This document shows positions 8,772 to 15,887 of a DNA stretch of 64,000 bases, in pieces. The first letter of the stretch is position 1. Every line of letters begins with the position of its first letter. Under the pieces are notes generated by a model that was not told the DNA's origin, searched no databases, and worked only from the letters and a program-made list of their open reading frames with translations. The translations under genes and the position numbers were made by a program. This DNA is from Streptomyces sennicomposti (GTDB taxonomy: Bacteria > Actinomycetota > Actinomycetes > Streptomycetales > Streptomycetaceae), in contig NZ_JAIOAB010000040.1 of assembly GCF_019890635.1 (NCBI RefSeq), forward strand, positions 1 to 64,000, written 5' to 3'.

Positions 8772-9203
8772 ATGGCCACCGTCGAACTCCGCTTCAGCGC
8801 GCAGCCCGAGCACGTCAGGACCGCCCGACTGGTGGCGGCAGCGGTGGCGCGCAGGGCCGGAGTGGACGAGGCCGTCCTCGACGAGGTCCGGCTCGCCGTC
8901 GGCGAGGCGTGCTCCCGTGCGGTGGGGCTGCACCGGAACGGCGGCATCGCCGCGCCGGTGACGGTGACGCTGACCGAGGAGGAGAAGCAGTTCTCCATCG
9001 CGGTCGGCGACGAGGCCCCGCATGTGCCGCATCACTCCGGGGACGCGCCGGACGCCGTGGACGAGGCGGAGTCCGAGGAGGACGAGATGGGCCTCGCGGT
9101 CATCAGCGGCCTCGTCGACGACGTGCAGGTCACCAGCGGTGAGGGCGGCGGCCGGATCAAGATGACCTGGCCGACCACTCCGCCGGCTGTGATGCTGTCC
9201 TGA
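8772..9203 (+). CDS. Anti-sigma factor / ATP-binding partner of BldG
   Basis: 143 aa HATPase_c_2 (RsbW/SpoIIAB-like) protein, orthologous by position to the gene downstream of bldG in S. coelicolor. The N-box region reads EVRLAVGEACSRAV, and the C-terminal part has MGLAVISGLVDDVQV. The usual second glycine-rich loop is modified and rich in acidic residues (EAESEEDE). It is expected to bind BldG and possibly a sigma factor. ATG at 8772 follows a run of G (TAGGGGG). A strong terminator lies 20 bases after the stop. Confidence 0.9.
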   Translation: MATVELRFSAQPEHVRTARLVAAAVARRAGVDEAVLDEVRLAVGEACSRAVGLHRNGGIAAPVTVTLTEEEKQFSIAVGDEAPHVPHHSGDAPDAVDEAESEEDEMGLAVISGLVDDVQVTSGEGGGRIKMTWPTTPPAVMLS

Positions 9204-9223
9204 GCCGACAGATGCTTGTCCGA

Positions 9224-9256
9224 CGGGCCCCGCTTCCGAGCGGGGCCCGTTGTTTT
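9224..9256 (+). terminator. Rho-independent terminator after the bldG operon
   Basis: Perfect 10-bp stem (9224-9233 with 9240-9249), six-base loop, then TTGTTTT. It sits 20 bases downstream of the anti-sigma gene stop. Confidence 0.93.
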
Positions 9257-9262
9257 CCGCTT

Positions 9263-9639
9263 CTGCCGGGGTCACCCGTGTGCCGTATCGGCGCCCGATG
9301 GCTGCCGGGGTCACCTGTCCGCCGTATCGGCGCCTGGCCGTCTCCGGGCCACCCGTCTGCCGTATCGGAGCCTGACGGATTCGGCGGGCCGCCGAGCGGC
9401 GGCGCGCCCGAGCGGCGGCGCGCCCGAGCGGCGGCGCGCCCGACGGCCGCCGTTCAGGTGAACTGTCGGCGGTTCGGCACTCGACCTGACTCCGGCGCCC
9501 GACCTGACTCCGGCACCGGCTGCCCGGCCCGCCTCCAGCATCGCCGCTCGCCACGGAACCGGTCGCCCGGCCCGATCCAGCGCCGTCGCTCGCCCCGGCA
9601 CCGGCTTCCCGGCCCGATCCAGCGCCGTCGCTCGCCCCG
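9263..9639. repeat. Mosaic of short near-tandem repeats in the bldG-hppA gap
   Basis: The gap 9204-10024 has no convincing gene. Four different repeat families follow one another: three copies of a 39-40 bp unit starting at 9263, 9302 and 9342 (core GCCGTATCGG); three perfect 16-bp units at 9394-9409, 9410-9425 and 9426-9441; two 15-bp copies at 9482-9496 and 9500-9514; and two exact 32-bp copies at 9566-9597 and 9608-9639. The units are unrelated to each other. The repeats create long arginine/proline open frames that I regard as artefacts. Confidence 0.85.
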
Positions 9640-9814
9640 ACGTCGGCAGCCGCCCCCCCGCCTCCGGCTCCCCGGCCCGCCGGGGCGCCCCCCAGCAGCT
9701 CATCCAGCAGCACCTCGTCGAGCAGCACCTCGTCGAATCGGCGGCCTGCCGCCGGGAGCCCGTTCCGCCGAACCGGTGAAAAAACGCAGGCCCACAGTAG
9801 TCCCGCCCCTATTT

Positions 9815-9982
9815 CGTGAATACATTCACGATCGATAGCCCGATAATGGATCAGCGGTCAATGGTTTTGAGGCGTTACCGCTTTCGAGGCCCCCACACGC
9901 CCGGCGATCATTTGCTGAGGAGCAGGTGAAGGCCGATTCCATTTACCGCACACTGTTTAGATCGGGTTCCGCTACCTACAAT
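9815..9982 (+). promoter_or_regulatory. Promoter region of hppA with a perfect palindrome
   Basis: The 200 bases before hppA are less GC-rich than the flanking DNA. They contain the perfect palindrome CGTGAATACATTCACG (arms 9815-9821 and 9824-9830), a candidate regulator site, and a good -10 hexamer TACAAT at 9977-9982. I do not see a matching -35 box. The ribosome site is AAGGAGG just before ATG 10025. Confidence 0.45.
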
Positions 9983-10024
9983 CCGTCCACATCTTGAGCT
10001 CAGCCCAAGCGTCAAGGAGGACGA

Positions 10025-12436
10025 ATGGCGGGGCTTTCTACCCCTCATCAGTTTGGCCACCCCACAACCCTCGCGGCCGCCGTGCTGACCCACGACAATC
10101 GGATCATCGTGGTGGCCATCGCGGCCGTCGCGCTGGCCGCGCTCGTGGTCGCCGGAATCCTGGTGCGCCAGGTGCTCGCGGCGGGCGAAGGCACCGACAG
10201 CATGAAGAAGATCGCGGAAGCGGTCCAGGAGGGCGCCAAGGCGTACCTGGGCCGGCAACTGCGCACGCTCGGCGTTTTCGCCGTCGTCGTGTTCTTCCTG
10301 CTCCTGCTGCTGCCCGCGGACAACTGGAATCAGCGCGCCGGACGATCGGTGTTCTTCCTGATCGGCGCCGTGTTCTCGGCGGCCACCGGTTATATCGGCA
10401 TGTGGCTCGCCGTGCGCAGCAATGTGCGCGTCGCCGCCGCGGCCAGGGAAGCGACTCCCGCGGAAGGCGAGCCGAAAAAGGATCTCACCACCGTCTCGCA
10501 CAAAGCGATGAAGATCGCTTTCCGTACCGGCGGCGTCGTCGGCATGTTCACGGTGGGGCTCGGCCTGCTGGGCGCCTCCTGCGTGGTGCTGGTGTACGCG
10601 GCCGACGCGCCGAAGGTGCTGGAGGGCTTCGGCCTCGGCGCCGCGCTGATCGCGATGTTCATGCGGGTCGGCGGCGGCATCTTCACCAAGGCCGCCGACG
10701 TCGGCGCCGACCTGGTCGGCAAGGTCGAGCAGGGCATTCCGGAGGACGATCCGCGCAATGCCGCGACCATCGCCGACAACGTGGGCGACAACGTCGGCGA
10801 CTGCGCGGGCATGGCGGCCGACCTCTTCGAGTCCTACGCCGTCACGCTCGTGGCCGCGCTCATCCTCGGCAAGGCCGCCTTCGGCAACGACGGCCTCGCC
10901 TTCCCGCTGATCGTCCCCGCGATCGGCGTGGTCACCGCCATGATCGGCATCTTCGCGGTGGCGCCGCGCCGCGCCGACCGCAGCGGCATGAGCGCGATCA
11001 ACCGCGGCTTCTTCATCTCCGCGGTGATCTCGCTGGCCCTCGTCGCGGCGGCCGTCTACACCTATCTGCCGTCGTCGTACTCCGCGCTGACCGGCGTCAC
11101 CGACGCGGCGATCCGCGGCAAGGACGGCGACCCGCGCGTCCTCGCCCTGGTCGCGGTGGCCATCGGCATCCTGCTCGCCGCCGTGATCCAGCAGCTGACC
11201 GGCTACTTCACGGAGACCACCCGGCGCCCGGTCCGCGACATCGGCAAGACCTCGCTCACCGGCCCGGCCACCGTCGTCCTCGCCGGTATCTCCGTCGGCC
11301 TGGAGTCGGCCGTCTACACCGCCCTGCTGATCGGCCTCGGCGTGTACGGGGCGTTCCTGCTCGGCGGCACGTCGATCATGCTGGCGCTGTTCGCCGTGGC
11401 GCTGGCCGGCACCGGCCTGCTCACCACGGTCGGCGTGATCGTCGCCATGGACACCTTCGGCCCGGTCTCCGACAACGCGCAGGGCATCGCCGAGATGTCC
11501 GGCGACGTCGAGGGCGCGGGCGCGCAGGTGCTCACCAACCTGGACGCGGTCGGCAACACCACCAAGGCCATCACCAAGGGCATCGCCATCGCCACGGCGG
11601 TCCTGGCCGCGTCGGCGCTGTTCGGGTCGTACCGCGACGCGATCACCACCGGCGCGCAGGACGTCGGGGAGAAGCTCACCGGGGCCGGTGCGCCGATGAC
11701 GCTGATCATGGACATCTCGCAGCCCAACAACCTGGTCGGTCTGATCGCCGGCGCGGCGGTCGTCTTCCTGTTCTCCGGGCTGGCGATCAACGCGGTGTCG
11801 CGGTCGGCGGGTTCGGTGGTCTACGAGGTGCGGCGGCAGTTCCGCGAGAAGCCCGGGATCATGGACTACAGCGAGAAGCCGGAGTACGGCAAGGTCGTCG
11901 ACATCTGCACCAAGGACGCCCTGCGCGAACTCGCCACGCCCGGACTGCTCGCCGTGATGGCGCCCATCTTCATCGGGTTCACGCTCGGCGTCGGCGCGCT
12001 CGGCGCGTATCTGGCGGGCGCGATCGGCGCGGGCACGCTGATGGCGGTGTTCCTCGCCAACTCCGGCGGCGCCTGGGACAACGCCAAGAAGCTCGTCGAG
12101 GACGGCCACCACGGCGGCAAGGGCAGCGAGGCCCACGCCGCCACGGTCATCGGGGACACGGTCGGCGACCCCTTCAAGGACACCGCCGGTCCTGCGATCA
12201 ACCCGCTGCTGAAGGTCATGAACCTGGTGTCGCTGCTCATCGCGCCCGCGGTCATCAAGTTCTCCTACGGCGACCACAAGAGCATCGGCGTACGGGTCCT
12301 GATCGCGGCCCTCGCGCTGCTCGTGATCGTCGGCTCGGTCTACATCTCCAAGCGGCGCGGGATCGCCGTGGGCGACGAGGACGACGACAACGCCGAACGG
12401 GTGGCCAAACCGGCCGACCCCGCGGTGGTCTCGTAG
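10025..12436 (+). CDS. hppA: K+-independent proton-translocating membrane pyrophosphatase
   Basis: 803 aa, about 15-16 predicted membrane helices. It splits pyrophosphate and pumps protons out of the cytoplasm. The catalytic loop DVGADLVGKVE is at residues 225-235; DNVGDNVGDCAGMAAD and the C-terminal DTVGDPFKDTAGPA also match the family's substrate-binding loops. Residue 514 in GNTTK is lysine, the mark of the potassium-independent subfamily (alanine in K+-dependent enzymes). ATG at 10025 follows AAGGAGG. A soluble pyrophosphatase (ppa) also lies in this window at 60245-60736. The upstream palindrome may regulate the gene. Confidence 0.96.
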   Translation: MAGLSTPHQFGHPTTLAAAVLTHDNRIIVVAIAAVALAALVVAGILVRQVLAAGEGTDSMKKIAEAVQEGAKAYLGRQLRTLGVFAVVVFFLLLLLPADNWNQRAGRSVFFLIGAVFSAATGYIGMWLAVRSNVRVAAAAREATPAEGEPKKDLTTVSHKAMKIAFRTGGVVGMFTVGLGLLGASCVVLVYAADAPKVLEGFGLGAALIAMFMRVGGGIFTKAADVGADLVGKVEQGIPEDDPRNAATIADNVGDNVGDCAGMAADLFESYAVTLVAALILGKAAFGNDGLAFPLIVPAIGVVTAMIGIFAVAPRRADRSGMSAINRGFFISAVISLALVAAAVYTYLPSSYSALTGVTDAAIRGKDGDPRVLALVAVAIGILLAAVIQQLTGYFTETTRRPVRDIGKTSLTGPATVVLAGISVGLESAVYTALLIGLGVYGAFLLGGTSIMLALFAVALAGTGLLTTVGVIVAMDTFGPVSDNAQGIAEMSGDVEGAGAQVLTNLDAVGNTTKAITKGIAIATAVLAASALFGSYRDAITTGAQDVGEKLTGAGAPMTLIMDISQPNNLVGLIAGAAVVFLFSGLAINAVSRSAGSVVYEVRRQFREKPGIMDYSEKPEYGKVVDICTKDALRELATPGLLAVMAPIFIGFTLGVGALGAYLAGAIGAGTLMAVFLANSGGAWDNAKKLVEDGHHGGKGSEAHAATVIGDTVGDPFKDTAGPAINPLLKVMNLVSLLIAPAVIKFSYGDHKSIGVRVLIAALALLVIVGSVYISKRRGIAVGDEDDDNAERVAKPADPAVVS

Positions 12437-12462
12437 CGGTCGCCGGGGATCTGCCCGGCCTG

Positions 12463-12497
12463 CGGGCGGGCGGCGCGTTCGACGCGTCGCCCGCCCG
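12463..12497 (+). terminator. Hairpin terminator after hppA
   Basis: 15-bp stem (12463-12477 with 12483-12497, one G-T pair) and five-base loop, 27 bases after the hppA stop. No T tract, as is common in Streptomyces. The right arm is repeated once more further downstream (12512-12530) as part of a short near-tandem repeat. Confidence 0.7.
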
Positions 12498-12689
12498 TTG
12501 CGTGCGCCGGCCCGACGCGTCGCCCGCCCGCTGCGTGCACCGGCCCGCCGGGGTCACCGCGTACCCGTGAGCCTTCTCTCGCTTGGTGCAAATGGCTGCA
12601 AGACGGTACGTACGGGACGCATGGGCCGCGGTCGTCGCCCGGATGGCGTGTATGTTCCGGGGCCGAGAGCCATGGAAGGGACCAAACCG

Positions 12690-13295
12690 GTGAACAAGAA
12701 GCTCGCGGCCGCACTGTCCGGCGGTGCGGTACTGGTACTGGCACTGTCGGGGTGCTCCAGCAGCAGCGGCGCCGACGACAAGAAGAACGACGCGCTCGAC
12801 ACCTGGGCCAAGCAGGTGTGCGACGGGGTGCAGCCGCAGGCGAAGAAGATCGAGGCCGCCAACGCCGCGATCCAGAAGGAGACCTCGGACAACAGCAGCC
12901 CGGCCGACGTCCAGAAGACCGACGCGCAGGCCTTCCAGGACATGTCCGACGCCTACAAGGCGATCGGCGCCGCCGTGAGCAAGGCCGGCGCGCCCGACGT
13001 GGACAACGGCCAGAAGAAGCAGCAGGACGCGGTCAAGGAGCTGAACGACCTCGGCGCCTCCTACGCGGCCCTCAAGCAGCAGGTGGACAAGCTCACCACC
13101 AAGGACCAGGCCAAGTTCGCCGACGGTCTCAAGGACATCGCCACCCAGCTGGACAAGCTCTCCAAGAGCGGCAGCGACGCGCTGAAGAACCTGGAGGAGG
13201 GCGACGTCGGCCAGGCGATGGCCAAGCAGCCGAGCTGCAAGTCCGCCTCCGCCACGGCCTCCGCCCCCGCCTCGGCTTCACCGGCGAACGGCTGA
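12690..13295 (+). CDS. Small secreted lipoprotein of unknown function
   Basis: 201 aa. Signal peptide MNKKLAAALSGGAVLVLALSGC with lipobox LSGC at residues 19-22, then a Ser/Asp-rich linker and a lysine/alanine/glutamine-rich helical domain (about 30-180) that looks like an amphipathic helical bundle, ending in an Ala/Ser/Pro tail. GTG 12690 is preferred over ATG 12672 because AAGGGA stands 8 bases before it and the signal peptide then begins in the normal way. Orthologues occur at this place in other Streptomyces. Function unknown. Confidence 0.85.
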   Translation: MNKKLAAALSGGAVLVLALSGCSSSSGADDKKNDALDTWAKQVCDGVQPQAKKIEAANAAIQKETSDNSSPADVQKTDAQAFQDMSDAYKAIGAAVSKAGAPDVDNGQKKQQDAVKELNDLGASYAALKQQVDKLTTKDQAKFADGLKDIATQLDKLSKSGSDALKNLEEGDVGQAMAKQPSCKSASATASAPASASPANG

Positions 13296-13369
13296 CCCGA
13301 CGCCGGACGGAGCATCTCGCGACGCATCACACGCGCGCGTGGCCGACGCCTGCCTGGCAAGCGGGCGCC

Positions 13370-13452
13370 GCCCGTCCGGCACGCGCGCGTGCACGGGCGG
13401 GATCGCGCCCCGGGGTCGCTTCGGGGCGGGGCGCCCGTCCGGCACGCGCGCG
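13370..13452. repeat. Repeats between the lipoprotein and methyltransferase genes
   Basis: An exact 20-bp sequence (GCCCGTCCGGCACGCGCGCG) occurs at 13370-13389 and 13433-13452. Longer degenerate units (GACGCC-GCCTGGCAA) surround it, and ACGCGCGCG runs appear four times between 13331 and 13520. The gap 13296-13553 holds no other feature I can see. Confidence 0.75.
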
Positions 13453-13553
13453 ACGCCCGCCTGGCAAATGGGCGACTCCCGCCCGTTGTACGGCCGCGCC
13501 GCCCGCCCAGCACGCGCGCGTGCGATGTCGTCGCGAGCCGACACAATGGGGGC

Positions 13554-15074
13554 GTGAGTGACTCCCGCCTGACCGCCCTGCCCGCCGCCGACCGTCCGGA
13601 CGTCGCTGCCCGGCTCCGCGACGCCCTGCTCGCCGCCTCCTTCACCGCCGACGGACTGCTCGACCTGCTCGGCGCGCCCGCGTACGCGGCGCTGGCCCGC
13701 AGCGAGACCGTGCCCGCGCTCCGGGCCACCCGCGGCGACACCCCGCTGGAGCTGCTCGTCCGGCTGTTCCTGCTGCAACAGCCCGTCTCGCACGCGCGCG
13801 TGGCGGACGTCCTGCCCGTCGAGGAGTGCCTGGAGACCGGCTGGCTGGTGCGCGCCGGTCAGGGCGAACTCGCCGCGACCGTGGACGTGCGGCCGTACGG
13901 CGGGCTCGACGGCGAGGACTGGTTCATCGTCTCCGACCTCGGATGCGCGGTCGGCGGCGCGGGCGGCATCGGCAGCCGCGAGGAGGGCGTCGTCCTCGGC
14001 GTCGGCGGCGCCTCCACGACCCTGGCCGGGATCACGGTCCGCAGGCCCGTCGGCTCCGCGCTCGATGTCGGCACCGGCTCCGGGATCCAGGCGCTGCACG
14101 CCGGCCGGCACGCCACGCGCGTGACCGCCACGGACGTCAACCCGCGCGCGCTGCACATCACCGCCCTCACGCTCGCGCTGTCCGGCGCCCCCGCCGCCGA
14201 TCTGCGCCAGGGCTCGCTGTTCGAACCGCTGCGCGAGGGCGAGACGTTCGACCTGATCGTGTCCAACCCGCCCTTCGTGATCTCGCCCGGCGCCCGGCTG
14301 ACGTACCGGGACGGCGGGATGGGCGGGGACGATCTGTGCCGCACGATCGTTCAGCAGTCGGGGGAGCGGCTGAACGAGGGCGGGTTCGCGCAGTTCCTCG
14401 CCAACTGGCAGCACGTGGAAGGGGAGGACTGGCAGGACAGGCTCAGGTCATGGGTGCCCCGCGGGTGCGACGCGTGGATCGTGCAGCGCGAGGTGCAGGA
14501 CGTCACGCAGTACGCCGAGCTGTGGCTCCGGGACGCCGGCGACCACCGCGACGACCCGGCCGAGTACCAGGCGCGCTACGACGCCTGGCTCGACGAGTTC
14601 GAGGCGCGCAAGGTGAAGGCGGTGGGCTTCGGCTGGATCACCCTGCGCCGGACGGACTCCGCCGAGCCCGTGATCACCGTCGAGGAGTGGCCGCACCCGG
14701 TGGAGCAGCCGCTCGGCGACACCGTGCGCGCGCACTTCGAGCGCGTCGCGTATCTGCGCGACCACGACGACGCGGCGCTGCTCGACGACTACTTCCGGCT
14801 GGCCCGGGAGATCGTGCAGGAGCAGGTCGGGCTGCCCGGCGCGGAGGACCCGGAGCACGTGGTGCTGCGCCAGCACCGCGGGATGCGGCGCGCCACCACG
14901 GTGGACACGGTCGGCGCGGGCTTCGCCGGCGTCTGCGACGGCACGCTGAGCGCCGGCCGCATCCTGGACGCCATCGCCCAGCTGGTGGGCGAGGACCCGG
15001 TGCTGCTGCGCGACCGCACCCCCGCGCAGATCCGCCTCCTGGTCGAGCAGGGCTTCCTCGAACCGGGGAACTGA
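13554..15074 (+). CDS. Class I SAM-dependent methyltransferase (NPPF type)
   Basis: 506 aa. An N-terminal helical, winged-helix-like region (about 1-150) precedes a Rossmann methyltransferase domain: motif I is ALDVGTGSGIQAL, the acidic motif is VTATDVNPRAL, and motif IV is VSNPPFV. The NPPF tetrapeptide is typical of enzymes that methylate planar amino groups (adenine N6, guanine N2 or glutamine amide: HemK/PrmC and RsmC/RlmG families). The exact substrate is not evident; an rRNA guanine N2 or protein-release-factor role would fit. The C-terminal 150 residues form an extra helical domain. GTG 13554 was chosen as the nearest in-frame start after the repeat-rich spacer. Confidence 0.82.
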   Translation: MSDSRLTALPAADRPDVAARLRDALLAASFTADGLLDLLGAPAYAALARSETVPALRATRGDTPLELLVRLFLLQQPVSHARVADVLPVEECLETGWLVRAGQGELAATVDVRPYGGLDGEDWFIVSDLGCAVGGAGGIGSREEGVVLGVGGASTTLAGITVRRPVGSALDVGTGSGIQALHAGRHATRVTATDVNPRALHITALTLALSGAPAADLRQGSLFEPLREGETFDLIVSNPPFVISPGARLTYRDGGMGGDDLCRTIVQQSGERLNEGGFAQFLANWQHVEGEDWQDRLRSWVPRGCDAWIVQREVQDVTQYAELWLRDAGDHRDDPAEYQARYDAWLDEFEARKVKAVGFGWITLRRTDSAEPVITVEEWPHPVEQPLGDTVRAHFERVAYLRDHDDAALLDDYFRLAREIVQEQVGLPGAEDPEHVVLRQHRGMRRATTVDTVGAGFAGVCDGTLSAGRILDAIAQLVGEDPVLLRDRTPAQIRLLVEQGFLEPGN

Positions 15075-15180
15075 AACCCGGCGGCCGGGGAAGCTGAGGC
15101 TCGGCGGGCCGGGGAACTGAAACCCGGCGGGCCGGGGAGCTGACGCTCGGCGGGCCGAGAAGCCGAGGGCCGGGGTCCCC
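15064..15180. repeat. Repeat array beginning in the methyltransferase 3' end
   Basis: A unit of about 46 bp that includes the last codons and stop of the methyltransferase (CCGGGGAACTGAAACCCGGC at 15064) is copied at 15109 and then decays through 15180 (CTCGGCGGGCCG motifs). The spacer 15075-15431 otherwise contains only low-complexity DNA and the ribosome site of the next gene. Confidence 0.8.
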
Positions 15181-15431
15181 GAGCCAGGGAGCCCGGCGCA
15201 GGGCGGACCGGGCGGCCCCAAGGGCACCCCAAGATCACCCAGTCCCCGACTTCCACCATTTTTCGGTCATGTGCCGTTCCGTGCGCGGCCGGTTCCGCTC
15301 GGCGAACGAGCAGACCCGGCCGCGTGTCCGCGCAGGCCCGGTCGCCCGGCGTTCACCGGGGATTGGCCGGGCCGTCGTCCGTGGGTGCCAGCCTCGCCGA
15401 CCAGGGGGGCCTGGACGGGGAGGGGACGTAC

Positions 15432-15629
15432 ATGGAGAGCGGTCCGGCGATCTTCACGGGGACGGTGTTCGCCCTGTTCGGAGCGGCTTTGCTGGCATGG
15501 GTGGCGAGCCGGGTGCCGCGTCGTGAACCGGTCGCGGCCGGCGTCGGCCGGGCGGCCTCGGCGGCCCTCGCGACGCTGGCCGCGCTGGCGTCCCTGGCCG
15601 TCGGCGTCTGGTGCTTCACTCGTCTGTGA
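15432..15629 (+). CDS. Small two-helix membrane protein, unknown function
   Basis: 65 aa: a first hydrophobic helix (about 5-22), a short basic loop, and a second hydrophobic helix (about 38-60). ATG at 15432 follows GGGGAGGGGA at good spacing, which decides the start against a longer in-frame version. A small hypothetical membrane gene lies at the same place before topA in other Streptomyces. Confidence 0.7.
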   Translation: MESGPAIFTGTVFALFGAALLAWVASRVPRREPVAAGVGRAASAALATLAALASLAVGVWCFTRL

Positions 15630-15887
15630 GAACCGTCGCAGCCCTCCAGTGTCCGTAACCGGCGCAGCACGTTCCGCATCGGCCCGAACGGGCCGGTCAG
15701 CGGTCCGGGCGGCAGGAAGGGCGGTAGTCGGGTTACCGTTCGAGTGGCCGTTGCGGGCTTTTCCCGTTTGACACGAGGGCGGGATGTACCGTCACACTCC
15801 GCAGCGTCAGCACGACCCGACCCCGGGTGCCACCACGGCCTGGGGAGACCCAGCGAGACCCAGCGTCGACCGGAGAGAAGAGCGAAG

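Noticed and set aside
9394..9441. Three perfect 16-bp repeats as a CRISPR array
   Set aside because: Units are directly adjacent with no spacers, and no cas genes are in the window.
9212..9838. Open frames in the bldG-hppA gap
   Set aside because: Arg/Pro/Ala composition produced by the short repeats; begins inside the terminator hairpin.
9908..12277. Minus-strand frame of 789 codons opposite hppA
   Set aside because: Asp/Glu/Arg/Gly-rich shadow without motifs; hppA on the plus strand is unmistakable.
15768..15792. TTGACA ... TACCGT as a topA promoter
   Set aside because: The hexamers are only 13 bases apart, too close for a normal promoter.
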